From: Sphingomonas sp. AOB5
Lineage (GTDB): Bacteria > Pseudomonadota > Alphaproteobacteria > Sphingomonadales > Sphingomonadaceae
Direction of reading: 5' to 3'
Assembly (NCBI RefSeq): GCF_029433115.1
Contig: NZ_JARNTV010000006.1
Coordinates: 1-64,000 of the forward strand
Length of the DNA stretch: 64,000 nucleotides
Shown: in pieces, positions 25,364-34,763 of the stretch
Numbering within the stretch: the stretch's first letter is position 1
Layout: each line of letters opens with the position of its first letter
Translations under genes and position numbers: made by a program
The notes under the pieces: generated by a model
Told to the model about the DNA's origin: nothing
The model's database searches: none
The model's input: the letters and a program-made list of their open reading frames with translations, nothing else

Positions 25364-28017
25364 GCGGCGGCCTTGGCCTCCGCCAGCGCAGCCTTGACCG
25401 CGTCGAGCGCTTCGGCGCCCTTGCCGCCATCGGGTCCACCACCCTGAGCCATGTCGGGACGGCCACCGCCGCCCTGCCCGCCCAGCGCGGCGACCGCGAC
25501 CTTGACCAGCTCGACCGCGCTCAGGCTCGCGACCAGATCGTCGGTGACGCCGACCGCGACCGAGGCGCGACCTTCGTTCACCGCGACCAAGGCTGCGACG
25601 CCCGAGCCGATCCGGCCCTTGGCTTCGTCCACCGCACCGCGCAGCGCCTTGGGATCGAGTCCGTCGATAACCTGCCCGACGAAATTGATGCCAGCCACCT
25701 GCTCCGGACCGGCCGGTGCCGCCGCACCACCGCCACCCAGCGCCAGCGCCTTCTTCGCCTCGGCCAGTTCGCGTTCGAGCCGCTTGCGCTCGTCCATCAG
25801 CGCCGCGACGCGGGCCGGGACTTCCTCCGGCGAGGACTTCAGCACCGACGCAGCCTCGCGCAGCCGCTCGTCGCGGGCGACCAGCCACAGGCGCGCGGCA
25901 TCGCCGGTCAGCGCTTCGATCCGGCGAACGCCGGAGGAGACTGCGCTTTCCGAGATGATCTTGAAGATCGCGATATCGCCCAGCGCGTTGACATGCGTGC
26001 CCCCGCACAGCTCGACCGAGTAGTGCGCGTCATCCGTATGGCCCATCGAGAGCACGCGGACCTCATCGCCATATTTCTCGCCGAACAGCGCCATGGCGCC
26101 CGCCGCAATGGCGTCATCCGGAGTCATCAGGCGCGTGGTGACGCCGTCATTTCCGCGGATATGGCCGTTCACCTCGGCTTCGATCGCCGCGATATCCTCG
26201 GGGCTGAGCGCCGAGGGGTGCGAGAAGTCGAAGCGCAGGCGATCCGGCGCGACCAGGCTGCCCTTCTGCGTCACATGCGCGCCGAGCCGGTTGCGCAGCG
26301 CCGCGTGGAGCAGGTGAGTCGCGGAATGGTTGGCGCGGACCTGATCGCGGCGCACCGCATCGACGCTGAGCTGGACACTGTCGCCAACCGCAATCTCGCC
26401 GCTTTCGATGGTCGCATGATGCGCGTGCAAGCGGCCGAGCGGCTTGGACGTATCGTCCACCAGCGCGCGCAGCTTGTCGTTCGAGATCACGCCCGCATCG
26501 CCCATCTGGCCACCGGATTCGCCATAGAAGGGCGTCTGGTTGGTGAGGATGATGACGCTGTCGCCCGCCCCGGCCTTTTCGACCCGCGCACCGTCCTTCA
26601 CCAGCGCGACGACCTGGCCTTCGCCGGTGGTCGAGGTGTAGCCGGTGAATTCGGTGCCGCCGAGTTCGTCGGCGATGTCGAACCACACGTCTTCGCTGGC
26701 CTTGGCGCCCGAGCCCTTCCAGGCGGCGCGCGCATTGGCCTTCTGCTCGGCCATCGCCACGTCGAAACCGGCGCGGTCGACCAGCAGGTTCTGACCACGC
26801 AGCGCGTCCTCGGTCAGGTCATAGGGGAAGCCGAACGTGTCGTAGAGCTTGAACGCGGTCGCGCCGGGCAGCGTATCGCCCTCGGCCATGCCCTGCGTCG
26901 CTTCGTCGAGCAGGCGCAGGCCGTTGGACAGCGTCTGGCGGAAGCGGGTTTCCTCCTGCAGCAGGGTCGCTTCGATCAGCGGCTGGGCACGGAGCAGTTC
27001 CGGGAACGCCGCACCCATCTCGGTCACCAGCGACGGGACGAGCCGGTGCATCAACGGTTCCTTCGCGCCCAGGATATGCGCATGGCGCATCGCGCGACGC
27101 ATGATCCGGCGCAGGACGTAGCCGCGGCCCTCGTTGGCGGGCAGCACGCCGTCCGCAACCAGGAAGCCCGAGGCGCGCAGGTGATCGGCGATCACGCGGT
27201 GGCTCGCCTGATTGTCGCCAGTGGTCGCGGTGCGGGTCAGTGCGCCGCTCTCGGCGATCAGCGCCTTGAACGTGTCGGTATCGTAATTGTCGGTGACGCC
27301 CTGAAGCACCGCCGCAACGCGCTCCAGCCCCATGCCGGTGTCGATGCTCGGCTTGGGCAGGTCGCCGATGATCTCGTCATTCTCCTGCACGAACTGCATG
27401 AAGACGAGGTTCCAGATCTCGACGAAGCGATCGCCATCCTCGTCCGGCGAACCGGGAGGGCCGCCGAAGATGTGATCGCCATGATCGTAGAAGATTTCCG
27501 AACACGGACCGCACGGACCGTCCGAGCCCATCGCCCAGAAATTATCCTTGGTCGGGATGCGGATGATCCGGCTCTCAGGGAGCCCTGCGATCTTCTTCCA
27601 CAGGTCGAACGCCTGATCGTCGGTGTGATAGACGGTGGCGGTCAGCCGCTCCGCAGGGATGCCCCATTCCTTGGTCAGCAGGGTCCAGGCGTGAGTGATC
27701 GCCTGTTCCTTGAAATAATCGCCGAACGAGAAATTGCCGAGCATTTCGAAGAAGGTGTGATGCCGCGCGGTGTAGCCGACATTGTCCAGATCATTGTGCT
27801 TGCCGCCGGCGCGGACGCACTTCTGCGACGAGGTCGCGGTCGAATAGGGACGCGTTTCCTGGCCGGTGAACACGTTCTTGAACGGCACCATGCCCGCGTT
27901 GACGAACATCAGCGTGGGATCGTTGTGCGGGACGAGCGGCGCCGATGCGACGCGGGCATGCCCCTGCCCTTCGAAATAGTCGAGGAACGAGCGGCGGATA
28001 TCGTTGGTGGACGTCAT
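25360..28017 (-). CDS. alaS: Alanyl-tRNA synthetase
   Basis: An 885-residue class II synthetase of normal length. The N-terminal catalytic domain starts with [20 protein letters not shown] and contains [11 protein letters not shown] and [19 protein letters not shown]. The editing domain has the [11 protein letters not shown] metal site and the later CGGTHV. The C-terminal DHHA1/C-Ala region ends Gly-rich ([20 protein letters not shown]). It charges tRNA-Ala and clears Ser/Gly mischarges. It lies on the same strand as recA about 5.5 kb away. These two genes are close neighbours in many proteobacteria, so the intervening genes may be a lineage insertion. Confidence 0.97.
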   Translation of the reverse strand: MTSTNDIRRSFLDYFEGQGHARVASAPLVPHNDPTLMFVNAGMVPFKNVFTGQETRPYSTATSSQKCVRAGGKHNDLDNVGYTARHHTFFEMLGNFSFGDYFKEQAITHAWTLLTKEWGIPAERLTATVYHTDDQAFDLWKKIAGLPESRIIRIPTKDNFWAMGSDGPCGPCSEIFYDHGDHIFGGPPGSPDEDGDRFVEIWNLVFMQFVQENDEIIGDLPKPSIDTGMGLERVAAVLQGVTDNYDTDTFKALIAESGALTRTATTGDNQASHRVIADHLRASGFLVADGVLPANEGRGYVLRRIMRRAMRHAHILGAKEPLMHRLVPSLVTEMGAAFPELLRAQPLIEATLLQEETRFRQTLSNGLRLLDEATQGMAEGDTLPGATAFKLYDTFGFPYDLTEDALRGQNLLVDRAGFDVAMAEQKANARAAWKGSGAKASEDVWFDIADELGGTEFTGYTSTTGEGQVVALVKDGARVEKAGAGDSVIILTNQTPFYGESGGQMGDAGVISNDKLRALVDDTSKPLGRLHAHHATIESGEIAVGDSVQLSVDAVRRDQVRANHSATHLLHAALRNRLGAHVTQKGSLVAPDRLRFDFSHPSALSPEDIAAIEAEVNGHIRGNDGVTTRLMTPDDAIAAGAMALFGEKYGDEVRVLSMGHTDDAHYSVELCGGTHVNALGDIAIFKIISESAVSSGVRRIEALTGDAARLWLVARDERLREAASVLKSSPEEVPARVAALMDERKRLERELAEAKKALALGGGGAAAPAGPEQVAGINFVGQVIDGLDPKALRGAVDEAKGRIGSGVAALVAVNEGRASVAVGVTDDLVASLSAVELVKVAVAALGGQGGGGRPDMAQGGGPDGGKGAEALDAVKAALAEAKAAA

Positions 28018-28117
28018 GGATGCGACTTAGGCGAGCAACACTTCATCGACAAGCGGTGGGGTGGCAGCAATGCGATCCTGCAGCTATCGTTGCAATCTGG
28101 CCACGGGGGATATCGAT

Positions 28118-29761
28118 TTGCGCAGCTGGATGATCGCACCGACCTTGCTGCTGCTCACCAGCGCGGCACCGCCGCCCGAGCAGCCCTTCGATCTCGCCAG
28201 CCTGATGCAATATTGCGGCGGCGGCCCCGGCGAACCGGCCGCGGACAAGACCGAATTGCTCACCGGCTATGGCCAGGGCGGGTTCCCGATCCGCACTGCG
28301 AAGCCCGAGGCACAGGCATTCTTCGACAATGGCGTCCAGCTGGGCCACGCCTTTGCGCACAAGGCCTCGATCAAGGCGTTCGAGGAAGCGGTGCGGATCG
28401 ATCCGAACTGCGCGATGTGCGCATGGGGCGAGGCGTGGTCGAAGGGGCCGACGCTCAACTATGGCGTGTCGGATACCGAAGCCGCAGAACTGACCAAGAT
28501 CGCGGCCCGGGCGCAAAGCCTGTCCGAAGGCGCGCCGCCGCTGGAGCGCGAGCTGATTGCAGCGATGGTGAAGCGCTATCCGGCCGGCAAGGTCGACGCT
28601 GCCGCCTATGCCACCGCGATGGACGCGCTGGCCAAGGCGCACCCCGACAATGACGCGGTGAACGTGCTGGCGGCCGAAGCACTGATGCTCGCCTCGTCGG
28701 GCAAGGACTGGGCGGCCGAACTGGCGCGGCCGGTGGAATTGCTCGAGACGGTGCTGAAGCGCGACGACGATTATGCGCCCGCGATCCATTTCTACATCCA
28801 TGCGACCGAGATCGCCGGATACCCTGCCCGAGCTGAGGTGTTCGCTGACCGGCTGGAACGCGTCGCACCCTCGGCCAGCCATCTCGTACACATGCCGTCG
28901 CACACCTATTACTGGATCGGCCGCTATGCCGATGCCGCGACGTCGAACCTGCGCGCGGTCAATCTGGGCATCGAGAATGCGAAGCGGCTGAAACTGCCGG
29001 AGCCGGATGGCGTGTGGACGCTCATCTATCATGGCCACAATGTGCATTTCGGCATGGGCGGCGCGCTGATGTCCGGCGACGCCACCACCGGCCTCGCGCT
29101 GGCGCGGCCGATGATCGAAATGTCGAAGCGATCGGGCAAGCTGGGCAATTTCCAGCAGCTCGTGCTGGGCCAGGCCTTCGTCACCGTGGCCAAGTTCGCG
29201 CCGGTGGAGGAGATGCTGGCGATCCCGCGGCCCAGCGACGAGAATGCCGCGGCACAGGCGCTGTGGCACTATGCCCGCGGCGAAGCACTGGCGCGCAAGG
29301 GCGATGCAAAGGCGATCCGTGCCGAGGCCCGGGCGGTGCCGGGCAGGCTGGCCGGGGACAAGAGCGGCGTTGCCAGCCGCGTGTTGCGGATCAGCCGGTA
29401 CGTGCTGGAAGGCCGCGCCGCGATGCTCGAAGGGCGGTATGACCGTGCCGCCAAGCTGTTCGGCAAGGCCGCGGCGATCGAGGAAGTCGATCCGATCAAG
29501 TCCTATTCCGATCCGCCGATCTGGTGGTACCCGGTCCGCCGCGACATCGCCGCGGCACTGCTCGCCAAGGGCGATGCGGCGGGTGCGGTTCGCGAAGCCA
29601 CCGCGTCGCTGAACCTGCGGCCCAACGATCCGGCAGCGCTGGAGATACGCGGCAAGGCTCAGGCGAAGCTCGGCAACAACGCCGCCTCGCAGCGCGATCT
29701 TGCCCAGGCCCGCGCGGCGCTCAGCCCATCGGCCGCTCGATCGAAGCGGGCGGCTGGCTGA
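28118..29761 (+). CDS. Secreted tetratricopeptide-repeat protein
   Basis: About 547 residues. The TTG start at 28118 is chosen because GGGGGA lies 8 bases upstream and the N-terminus then reads as a signal peptide (RSWMIAPTLLLLTSAAPP). The mature protein has TPR-type helical repeats. They include AQAFFDNGVQLGHAFAHKAS with IDPNCAMCAWGEAW near residue 90, HFYIHATEI and MPSHTYYWIGRY in the middle, and NLRPNDPAALEIRGKAQAKL at the C-terminus. It probably scaffolds protein interactions in the periplasm. Its last 41 bp overlap the 3' end of the opposing M24 peptidase gene. Confidence 0.82.
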   Translation: MRSWMIAPTLLLLTSAAPPPEQPFDLASLMQYCGGGPGEPAADKTELLTGYGQGGFPIRTAKPEAQAFFDNGVQLGHAFAHKASIKAFEEAVRIDPNCAMCAWGEAWSKGPTLNYGVSDTEAAELTKIAARAQSLSEGAPPLERELIAAMVKRYPAGKVDAAAYATAMDALAKAHPDNDAVNVLAAEALMLASSGKDWAAELARPVELLETVLKRDDDYAPAIHFYIHATEIAGYPARAEVFADRLERVAPSASHLVHMPSHTYYWIGRYADAATSNLRAVNLGIENAKRLKLPEPDGVWTLIYHGHNVHFGMGGALMSGDATTGLALARPMIEMSKRSGKLGNFQQLVLGQAFVTVAKFAPVEEMLAIPRPSDENAAAQALWHYARGEALARKGDAKAIRAEARAVPGRLAGDKSGVASRVLRISRYVLEGRAAMLEGRYDRAAKLFGKAAAIEEVDPIKSYSDPPIWWYPVRRDIAAALLAKGDAAGAVREATASLNLRPNDPAALEIRGKAQAKLGNNAASQRDLAQARAALSPSAARSKRAAG

Positions 29762-30971
29762 ACCATTTCGGCCCGGCTCCGGTCATGTGGAAGCAATCCT
29801 CCAGACGGATGCCGAAGCTGCCCGGAATGTAGATGCCCGGCTCGTTCGAGAAGCACATGCCCGGGGCGAGCGGAGTCTTCTCGCCGCGGACGAGGTTGAT
29901 CGGCTCGTGACCGTCCATGCCGATGCCGTGCCCGGTGCGGTGCGACAGGCCAGGCAGCTTGTAATCGGGACCATAGCCTAGCGACGTATAGTAGCTGCGC
30001 ACCGCGTCATCGACGCTGCCCGCGGGCACGCCGGGCCTTGCCGCCTCGAACGCGATCTGCTGGCCGCGGCGCATCCGGTCCCACACCTTGCGCTGTTCGG
30101 CACTGGCATCGCCGAAGACGAAGCTGCGCGAGACGTCGGACTGATAGCCATGCACATTGGCGCCGCAGTCCATCAGCACGACTTCGCCCTTCACCACCTT
30201 TTGCGGCTTGCCGGTGCCGTGCGGATAGGCCGCAGCTTCGCCCAGCAGGATCAGGTTGAACTCGACACCACCGCCTAGCTTGACCGTGGCCGCGGCCATC
30301 AGTGCGCCGATATCGGTGTTGCTCATCCCCGCCTCGATCCGCGGATATGTCCAGCGATAGGCGGCGATGGTCACGTCGGTGGCGAGTTGCATCAGCGCGA
30401 TCTCGGGCGCGGTCTTGATCATCCGGCAGCCGCGCACGACCGGGTTCGCCGAAACGAGCCGCGTCGAGGGCAGCACTTTGCGCAGCCCGTCCACCGCGAA
30501 GAAGCGCACCGTCTCCTCGATCCCGATGGGACGGTTCGCGAGCTTGCGGTCCTTCAGGAAGCCCGCGACCACCGCGAGCGGATCCTCATGCTCCTGCCAG
30601 ACGCGGACTTCGGCCGGAATACCGAGCGATTCGCGGACCGACGGCTCCTCGAAAAAGGGCGTGACGATGCACGGATCGCCTTCGACCGGCAGGATCGCGG
30701 CGGTCAGCCGCTCGCTGCGCCACCAATGGACGCCGGTGAAATAGATCAGCGACGAACCCGGTTCGATCAGCACCGCGCCGATGCCGTTGGCCTTCATCAG
30801 CGACTGTGCGCGGGCGATGCGGGCGCGGCGTTCGTCCCGGCCGATCGGGACCGCGCCGCCGGTCAGGTCCTTCAGATCGGACAGGTCCGGCTCGGCGGCG
30901 CGGAGCAGGCCCGGCGTCGCGAGCAGCGGGGCGGTGGCAGCGGCGGCGAGCAGAGCGCGGCGGTTGAACAT
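29721..30971 (-). CDS. Secreted M24 family metallopeptidase (Xaa-Pro peptidase-like)
   Basis: A 416-residue protein. The N-terminus MFNRRALLAAAATAPLLATPG is signal-like with a twin Arg, so Tat or Sec export is possible. It has a creatinase/prolidase N-terminal domain and a C-terminal pita-bread M24 domain. Metal ligands are visible as the Asp pair in VLMDCGANVHGYQSDVSRS, His in HRTGHGIGMDGHEP, Glu in FSNEPGIYI and Glu in IRLEDC. It likely removes N-terminal residues before proline in exported peptides. The ATG has an AGGAGG ribosome-binding site 7 bases upstream. It shares a divergent promoter region with the DAACS symporter. Confidence 0.9.
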   Translation of the reverse strand: MFNRRALLAAAATAPLLATPGLLRAAEPDLSDLKDLTGGAVPIGRDERRARIARAQSLMKANGIGAVLIEPGSSLIYFTGVHWWRSERLTAAILPVEGDPCIVTPFFEEPSVRESLGIPAEVRVWQEHEDPLAVVAGFLKDRKLANRPIGIEETVRFFAVDGLRKVLPSTRLVSANPVVRGCRMIKTAPEIALMQLATDVTIAAYRWTYPRIEAGMSNTDIGALMAAATVKLGGGVEFNLILLGEAAAYPHGTGKPQKVVKGEVVLMDCGANVHGYQSDVSRSFVFGDASAEQRKVWDRMRRGQQIAFEAARPGVPAGSVDDAVRSYYTSLGYGPDYKLPGLSHRTGHGIGMDGHEPINLVRGEKTPLAPGMCFSNEPGIYIPGSFGIRLEDCFHMTGAGPKWFSQPPASIERPMG

Positions 30972-31065
30972 GTCGATCCTCCTGACCCCAAGCGATACGG
31001 TCCTTGACCCGGCGGCAACAATCCCCTTCCTTGCGCGCCAATAACTGATTTTGGGGGATTCCCGC

Positions 31066-32397
31066 GTGGGCAAGCGACTTACCTGGTTCATCATAGCCGG
31101 CCTGATCCTGGGCGGGCTGATCGGCTATGGCCTGAACATCACCTACGCGCCGCAGGGCGATGCCGGGAAGGCCGTGCTCGAAAAGGCCGCCTATTATCTC
31201 GATATCCCGACCCAGATGTTCCTGCATCTGATCAAGATGATCATCGCGCCGCTGGTCGTTTCCACGCTGGTGGTCGGCATCGCCCATATGGGCGGCGGCA
31301 GCGCGATCGGCCGGGTCGGCGCCAAGGCGTTCCTGTGGTTCGTCACGGCCAGCCTGATCTCGCTCTCGCTCGGCCTGGTGCTGGTCAATGTGCTGCAGCC
31401 CGGCGTCGGCGTGAACCTGCCTTTGCCCGATATCGCGGCGTCGAGCGGCGTGGATCGCTCCGGCTTCGACGTGGCCAAATTCTTCATCCACATCGTGCCG
31501 ACCTCGGCGCTCGACGCGATGGCCAAGAACGACATCCTCCAGATCGTGATCTTCTCGCTGTTCTTCGGCGTCGGTCTGGCGGCTGTCGGCGAGAAGGGCG
31601 CGCCGATCGTGCGCGGCATGGAAGCACTGGTGCAGGTGATGCTGACCGTCACCGGATATGTCATGATGTTCGCGCCGATCGCGGTGTTCTGCGCCGTGGC
31701 GCGGACACTGGCGACCAAGGGCGTCGAGGTGATCGGCCAGCTCGCTTACTTCATGGGCAGCTTCTATATCGGCCTCGCGATCCTGTGGGCGGTGCTGCTG
31801 GGTGCCTGCTTCCTCGTGATCGGCCGGCGGACGGGACAGCTGTTCCGCTATCTGCGCGATCCGATCCTGCTGGGCTTCTCGACCGCGTCGTCCGAAGCCG
31901 CCTATCCGCGCACGCTCGACGCGCTCGACCGGTTCGGCGTGCCGCCCAAGATCGCCAGCTTCGTGCTGCCGCTGGGCTATTCGTTCAACCTCGACGGCTC
32001 GATGATGTACATGACCTTCGCGTCGATCTTCATCGCACAGGCCTATGGCATCCATCTCGACTGGCCGACGATGATCTCGATGCTGCTGATCCTGATGGTC
32101 ACCAGCAAGGGCATCGCCGGCGTGCCGCGCGCCAGCCTGGTCGTCATCACCGGTACGCTGGCGCATTTCGACATTCCGGAAGCAGGCATCCTGCTGATCC
32201 TGGCGGTCGATCACTTCCTCGACATGGGCCGCACCGCGACCAATGTGGTGGGCAATGCGGTCGCCAGCGTGGTCGTGGCGCGCTGGGAGGGTCAACTCGA
32301 TCCGCCGCAGCCGGCAGAACTCAGCGTTGCCGTCGCGGGCACGCCGGTCGGGACCGCGAATGCAGACAGTTTCGAGGATTACGGCGCCAAGTCGTAA
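31066..32397 (+). CDS. Dicarboxylate/amino acid:cation symporter (DAACS)
   Basis: A 443-residue membrane protein of the GltP/DctA family. It carries the hairpin-loop signature GFSTASSEAAYPRTLDAL, the helix-7 motif GYSFNLDGSMMYMTFASIF and the substrate-site region AVDHFLDMGRTATNVVGN. It takes up dicarboxylates or acidic/neutral amino acids with H+ or Na+. The GTG at 31066 is chosen from the GGGGGA site 7 bases upstream. A TTG at 31051 is an alternative. Divergent pairing with a secreted M24 peptidase suggests joint use in peptide or amino acid scavenging (inference). Confidence 0.93.
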   Translation: MGKRLTWFIIAGLILGGLIGYGLNITYAPQGDAGKAVLEKAAYYLDIPTQMFLHLIKMIIAPLVVSTLVVGIAHMGGGSAIGRVGAKAFLWFVTASLISLSLGLVLVNVLQPGVGVNLPLPDIAASSGVDRSGFDVAKFFIHIVPTSALDAMAKNDILQIVIFSLFFGVGLAAVGEKGAPIVRGMEALVQVMLTVTGYVMMFAPIAVFCAVARTLATKGVEVIGQLAYFMGSFYIGLAILWAVLLGACFLVIGRRTGQLFRYLRDPILLGFSTASSEAAYPRTLDALDRFGVPPKIASFVLPLGYSFNLDGSMMYMTFASIFIAQAYGIHLDWPTMISMLLILMVTSKGIAGVPRASLVVITGTLAHFDIPEAGILLILAVDHFLDMGRTATNVVGNAVASVVVARWEGQLDPPQPAELSVAVAGTPVGTANADSFEDYGAKS

Positions 32398-32420
32398 CCG
32401 CGGATCTGGTTTGAAGGTTC

Positions 32421-32460
32421 AAAGAGCCGGCGGCCGCAAGGCTGCCGGCTCTTTCCGTTT
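32421..32460 (+). terminator. Intrinsic terminator of the DAACS symporter gene
   Basis: AAAGAGCCGGC (32421-32431) pairs perfectly with GCCGGCTCTTT (32444-32454). It is followed by CCGTTT, 23 bp after the stop codon. The A/T end of the stem supplies a U-tract in the transcript. Confidence 0.8.
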
Positions 32461-32522
32461 GGAGCGGATGAAATCCAACATTTCAAGCCGGTGGTTCCGG
32501 CTCGGTCGAGAAGCAGATGCCG

Positions 32523-33149
32523 TCAGGCGTAGGCGTACGGCCCGCCGCGGGCGAGTGCGGCCTGATAGGCCGGGCGGGCATGGATGGTCTTGAGCCACTT
32601 CGCGATGTGCGGGCGGCCTTCGGTGGCACCGGCGCGGGCGACGGCGGCTTCGAGGGGGAAGCTCATCATCACGTCGGCGGCGGTGAAGCTGTCGCCGGCG
32701 AACCAGTCGCGGCCGGCCAGTTCGGATTCGATCCAGTTGAGATGGACGTCGATCATCGGCTGGATGCGCTTCTGACCGGCCTTGCCGAAGATCGGGATGC
32801 GGGTCAGCACCAGCTTGACCAGCAAGGGCGGCATCAGCGAACCCTCGGCATAGTGCATGAAGTGGCGGTAGCGCAGCGCATCCTCGCGATGTGCAGGCGA
32901 TCCGAGGCGGCCATCGGCCTTTTCGACGATATATTCGACGATCGCCGCAGTCTCCGCGATGGTGTTCGCGCCATCGGTGATGACCGGCGACTTGCCGAGC
33001 GGATGGACCGCGCGAAGCTCGGGCGGAGCGAGCATGGTCTTCTTGTTCCGCTCGTAGCGGACCACCTCATAAGGAAGCCCAAGTTCCTCGAGCAGCCAGA
33101 GGACGCGCTGCGAGCGGGAATTCTCGAGATGGTGGACGGTGATGGTCAT
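32523..33149 (-). CDS. Glutathione S-transferase
   Basis: A 208-residue soluble GST. The N-terminal thioredoxin-like domain begins MTITVHHLENSRSQRVLWLLEELGL, in which the Ser of ENSRSQR is the likely glutathione-activating residue of bacterial beta/Nu-type enzymes. The cis-Pro motif is in GKSPVITD, and the E-T-A of IAETAAIVEYI follows. The helical C-terminal domain includes WFAGDSFTAADVMMSFP with the N-capping box. It conjugates or reduces electrophiles with glutathione. Sphingomonads carry many GSTs, and the substrate is not inferable. No linked catabolic genes are present. Confidence 0.92.
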   Translation of the reverse strand: MTITVHHLENSRSQRVLWLLEELGLPYEVVRYERNKKTMLAPPELRAVHPLGKSPVITDGANTIAETAAIVEYIVEKADGRLGSPAHREDALRYRHFMHYAEGSLMPPLLVKLVLTRIPIFGKAGQKRIQPMIDVHLNWIESELAGRDWFAGDSFTAADVMMSFPLEAAVARAGATEGRPHIAKWLKTIHARPAYQAALARGGPYAYA

Positions 33150-33264
33150 GGGGCCGGATCCTCTCGCCTGTTTGGGGCAGCGTAGCGGGATCGGGGAGCG
33201 TCTCAAGCGGTTCCGCGAGGCTCGCGGCTCACCCTCACCTTCCGCCGGCTTCGCCGGCTCCCTC

Positions 33265-33328
33265 AGCATCGGGTAAACAGTGCCCCGCACTGTTTAGGCC
33301 ATGCCGGGGGCATGGCCGACCCGATGCT
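33265..33328. repeat. Three-hairpin cruciform-like element
   Basis: An outer inverted repeat AGCATCGGGT (33265-33274) / ACCCGATGCT (33319-33328) encloses two internal hairpins, AAACAGTGC-CCC-GCACTGTTT and GGCCATGCC-GGG-GGCATGGCC. The whole could fold as a three-way junction. It is flanked by CCCTC and GGGAGAGG stretches like those in the array at 46990. Confidence 0.75.
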
Positions 33329-33358
33329 CCCAAAGGGAGAGGAATTTTGACGCCGGAA

Positions 33359-33388
33359 AGGCCCGGCGCGAGGCAACGCGCCGGGCCT
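33359..33388 (-). terminator. Probable recA terminator
   Basis: AGGCCCGGCGCG (33359-33370) pairs with CGCGCCGGGCCT (33377-33388). Read leftward from recA, the stem ends in CCTTT, giving a short U-run. It is 120 bp after the recA stop, the first strong hairpin on that side. Confidence 0.6.
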
Positions 33389-33453
33389 CCCGATGGGACC
33401 TGCCCGTGACCGCTGCCCTCACGCATCAAGCGCCGGAGCGGCCGAAAAACATC

Positions 33454-33478
33454 TCACAGAGTCACAAGAGTCACACTG
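33454..33478 (-). repeat. Partial copy of the boxA-element tandem motif
   Basis: On the minus strand this reads CAGTGTGACTCTTGTGACTC with one further T, an exact 21-nt match to the tandem block of copy A at 14233-14253. It starts 30 bp after the recA stop codon and on the same strand as recA. The boxA-like core and the AATGTAGG block were not found next to it. Confidence 0.6.
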
Positions 33479-33507
33479 GCTACGCGTGCGCGCACGCGGG
33501 GCCGGTC

Positions 33508-34596
33508 TTACAGATCGTCTTCGCTGCCCTCGGCATCCGGCTCGGGGCCGGTCATCATTTCCTCGGCGACCTGCGCGGTGCGGTTGCGGATCGCGGATTC
33601 GAGACGGGTGCAGACGTCCGGATTTTCCTTGAGGAACGTCTTCGAATTCTCGCGGCCCTGACCGATGCGGATGCTGTCATAGCTGAACCAGGCGCCCGAC
33701 TTTTCGACCAGCCCGGCCTTGACGCCGAGATCGAGAATCTCGCCGATCTTCGAGATGCCTTCGCCATACATGATGTCGAATTCGATCTGCTTGAACGGCG
33801 GGGCGACCTTGTTCTTCACCACCTTCACGCGGGTGGTGTTGCCGATGATATCGTCGCGGTCCTTGATCTGGCCGGTGCGGCGGATGTCGAGACGGACCGA
33901 CGCGTAGAATTTCAGCGCGTTGCCGCCGGTCGTGGTTTCCGGATTGCCGTACATCACGCCGATCTTCATGCGCAGCTGGTTGATGAAGATCACCATGCAG
34001 CGCGAGCGGCTGATCGAGCCGGTCAGCTTGCGCAGCGACTGCGACATCAGGCGGGCCTGAAGGCCGACATGACTGTCGCCCATTTCGCCCTCGATCTCGG
34101 CACGGGGAACCAGCGCAGCGACCGAGTCCACCACCAGCACGTCGATCGCGTTGGAGCGGACCAGCGTATCGACGATTTCGAGCGCCTGTTCGCCGGTGTC
34201 GGGCTGCGACACGATCAGTTCGTCGATGTTGACGCCCAGCTTCTTGGCATAGACCGGATCGAGCGCATGCTCGGCGTCGACGAATGCCGCGGTGCCGCCA
34301 CCCTTCTGCGCTTCGGCGATGACATGGAGAGCAAGCGTGGTCTTGCCCGAGCTTTCCGGACCATAGACTTCGATCACGCGGCCGCGCGGCAGGCCGCCGA
34401 CGCCCAGCGCGATATCGAGGCCGAGCGAGCCGGTCGAGATCGCCTCGACCTGCATCGTCTCCTTCGAGCCGAGGCGCATCGCGCTGCCCTTGCCGAAGGC
34501 GCGATCGATCTGCGCCAGTGCGGCGTCGAGCGCCTTCTGCTTTTCGCTGGTGGGGGGTGCCATTTTGTTGTCGATGACCTTCAGGGATGCTGCCAT
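33508..34596 (-). CDS. recA: Recombinase RecA
   Basis: A 362-residue DNA strand-exchange and SOS co-protease. It carries Walker [15 protein letters not shown], the [17 protein letters not shown] segment, DNA-binding loop L1 region [15 protein letters not shown], and [22 protein letters not shown] before loop L2. The C-terminus is acidic ([11 protein letters not shown]) as usual. The ATG is in [11 protein letters not shown]. An SOS box lies 78 bp upstream, indicating LexA control. It is monocistronic as far as visible: the upstream neighbour is divergent and a terminator hairpin follows. Confidence 0.98.
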   Translation of the reverse strand: MAASLKVIDNKMAPPTSEKQKALDAALAQIDRAFGKGSAMRLGSKETMQVEAISTGSLGLDIALGVGGLPRGRVIEVYGPESSGKTTLALHVIAEAQKGGGTAAFVDAEHALDPVYAKKLGVNIDELIVSQPDTGEQALEIVDTLVRSNAIDVLVVDSVAALVPRAEIEGEMGDSHVGLQARLMSQSLRKLTGSISRSRCMVIFINQLRMKIGVMYGNPETTTGGNALKFYASVRLDIRRTGQIKDRDDIIGNTTRVKVVKNKVAPPFKQIEFDIMYGEGISKIGEILDLGVKAGLVEKSGAWFSYDSIRIGQGRENSKTFLKENPDVCTRLESAIRNRTAQVAEEMMTGPEPDAEGSEDDL

Positions 34597-34673
34597 TTTC
34601 GATGCCCTCGCCACGTGAAGTTGTCCACCATTCGTTTGCTGTTGGAACGCCTCGTATCGCGTTTGTTCCACAA

Positions 34674-34688
34674 GAACAAGAGCGGAAC
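34674..34688 (-). promoter_or_regulatory. Alphaproteobacterial SOS box of recA
   Basis: GAAC-AAGAGCG-GAAC is an exact match to the alphaproteobacterial LexA site GAAC-N7-GAAC (GTTC-N7-GTTC on the recA strand). It sits 78-92 bp before the recA start. LexA repression lifted after DNA damage is expected. Confidence 0.85.
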
Positions 34689-34763
34689 AGCCAAAATGGA
34701 ACAAAAAGTGTCCAATACGTCGCTGGCATGATCCGCACGGCGATGCCATGAGGGCATGTGGGC

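Larger units (their letters stand above)
33150..33507. other. 358-bp gene-free region 3' of recA
   Basis: No credible gene was found. From left to right it holds the upstream region of the GST gene, the multi-hairpin element (33265-33328), the probable recA terminator hairpin (33359-33388), and a reverse-strand copy of the tandem GTGACTCTT motif (33454-33478). Confidence 0.8.

Noticed and set aside
25120..28653. Very long open frame on the plus strand opposite alaS
   Set aside because: It is Arg/Asp/Gln-rich shadow coding that arises because GC-rich codons on one strand avoid stops on the other. AlaS is certain on the minus strand. Similar shadows opposite the c-di-GMP gene (10741-13032) and the FtsX permease (59277-61811) were dropped for the same reason.
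33265..33328. Phage attachment site
   Set aside because: No integrase, tRNA gene or flanking direct repeat is nearby.
34685..34702. Second SOS box formed with GAAC at 34699
   Set aside because: The spacing is 14 bp rather than the required 11 bp.
33301..34731. Plus-strand open frame across recA
   Set aside because: It is antisense to recA with an acidic/His-rich shadow translation.
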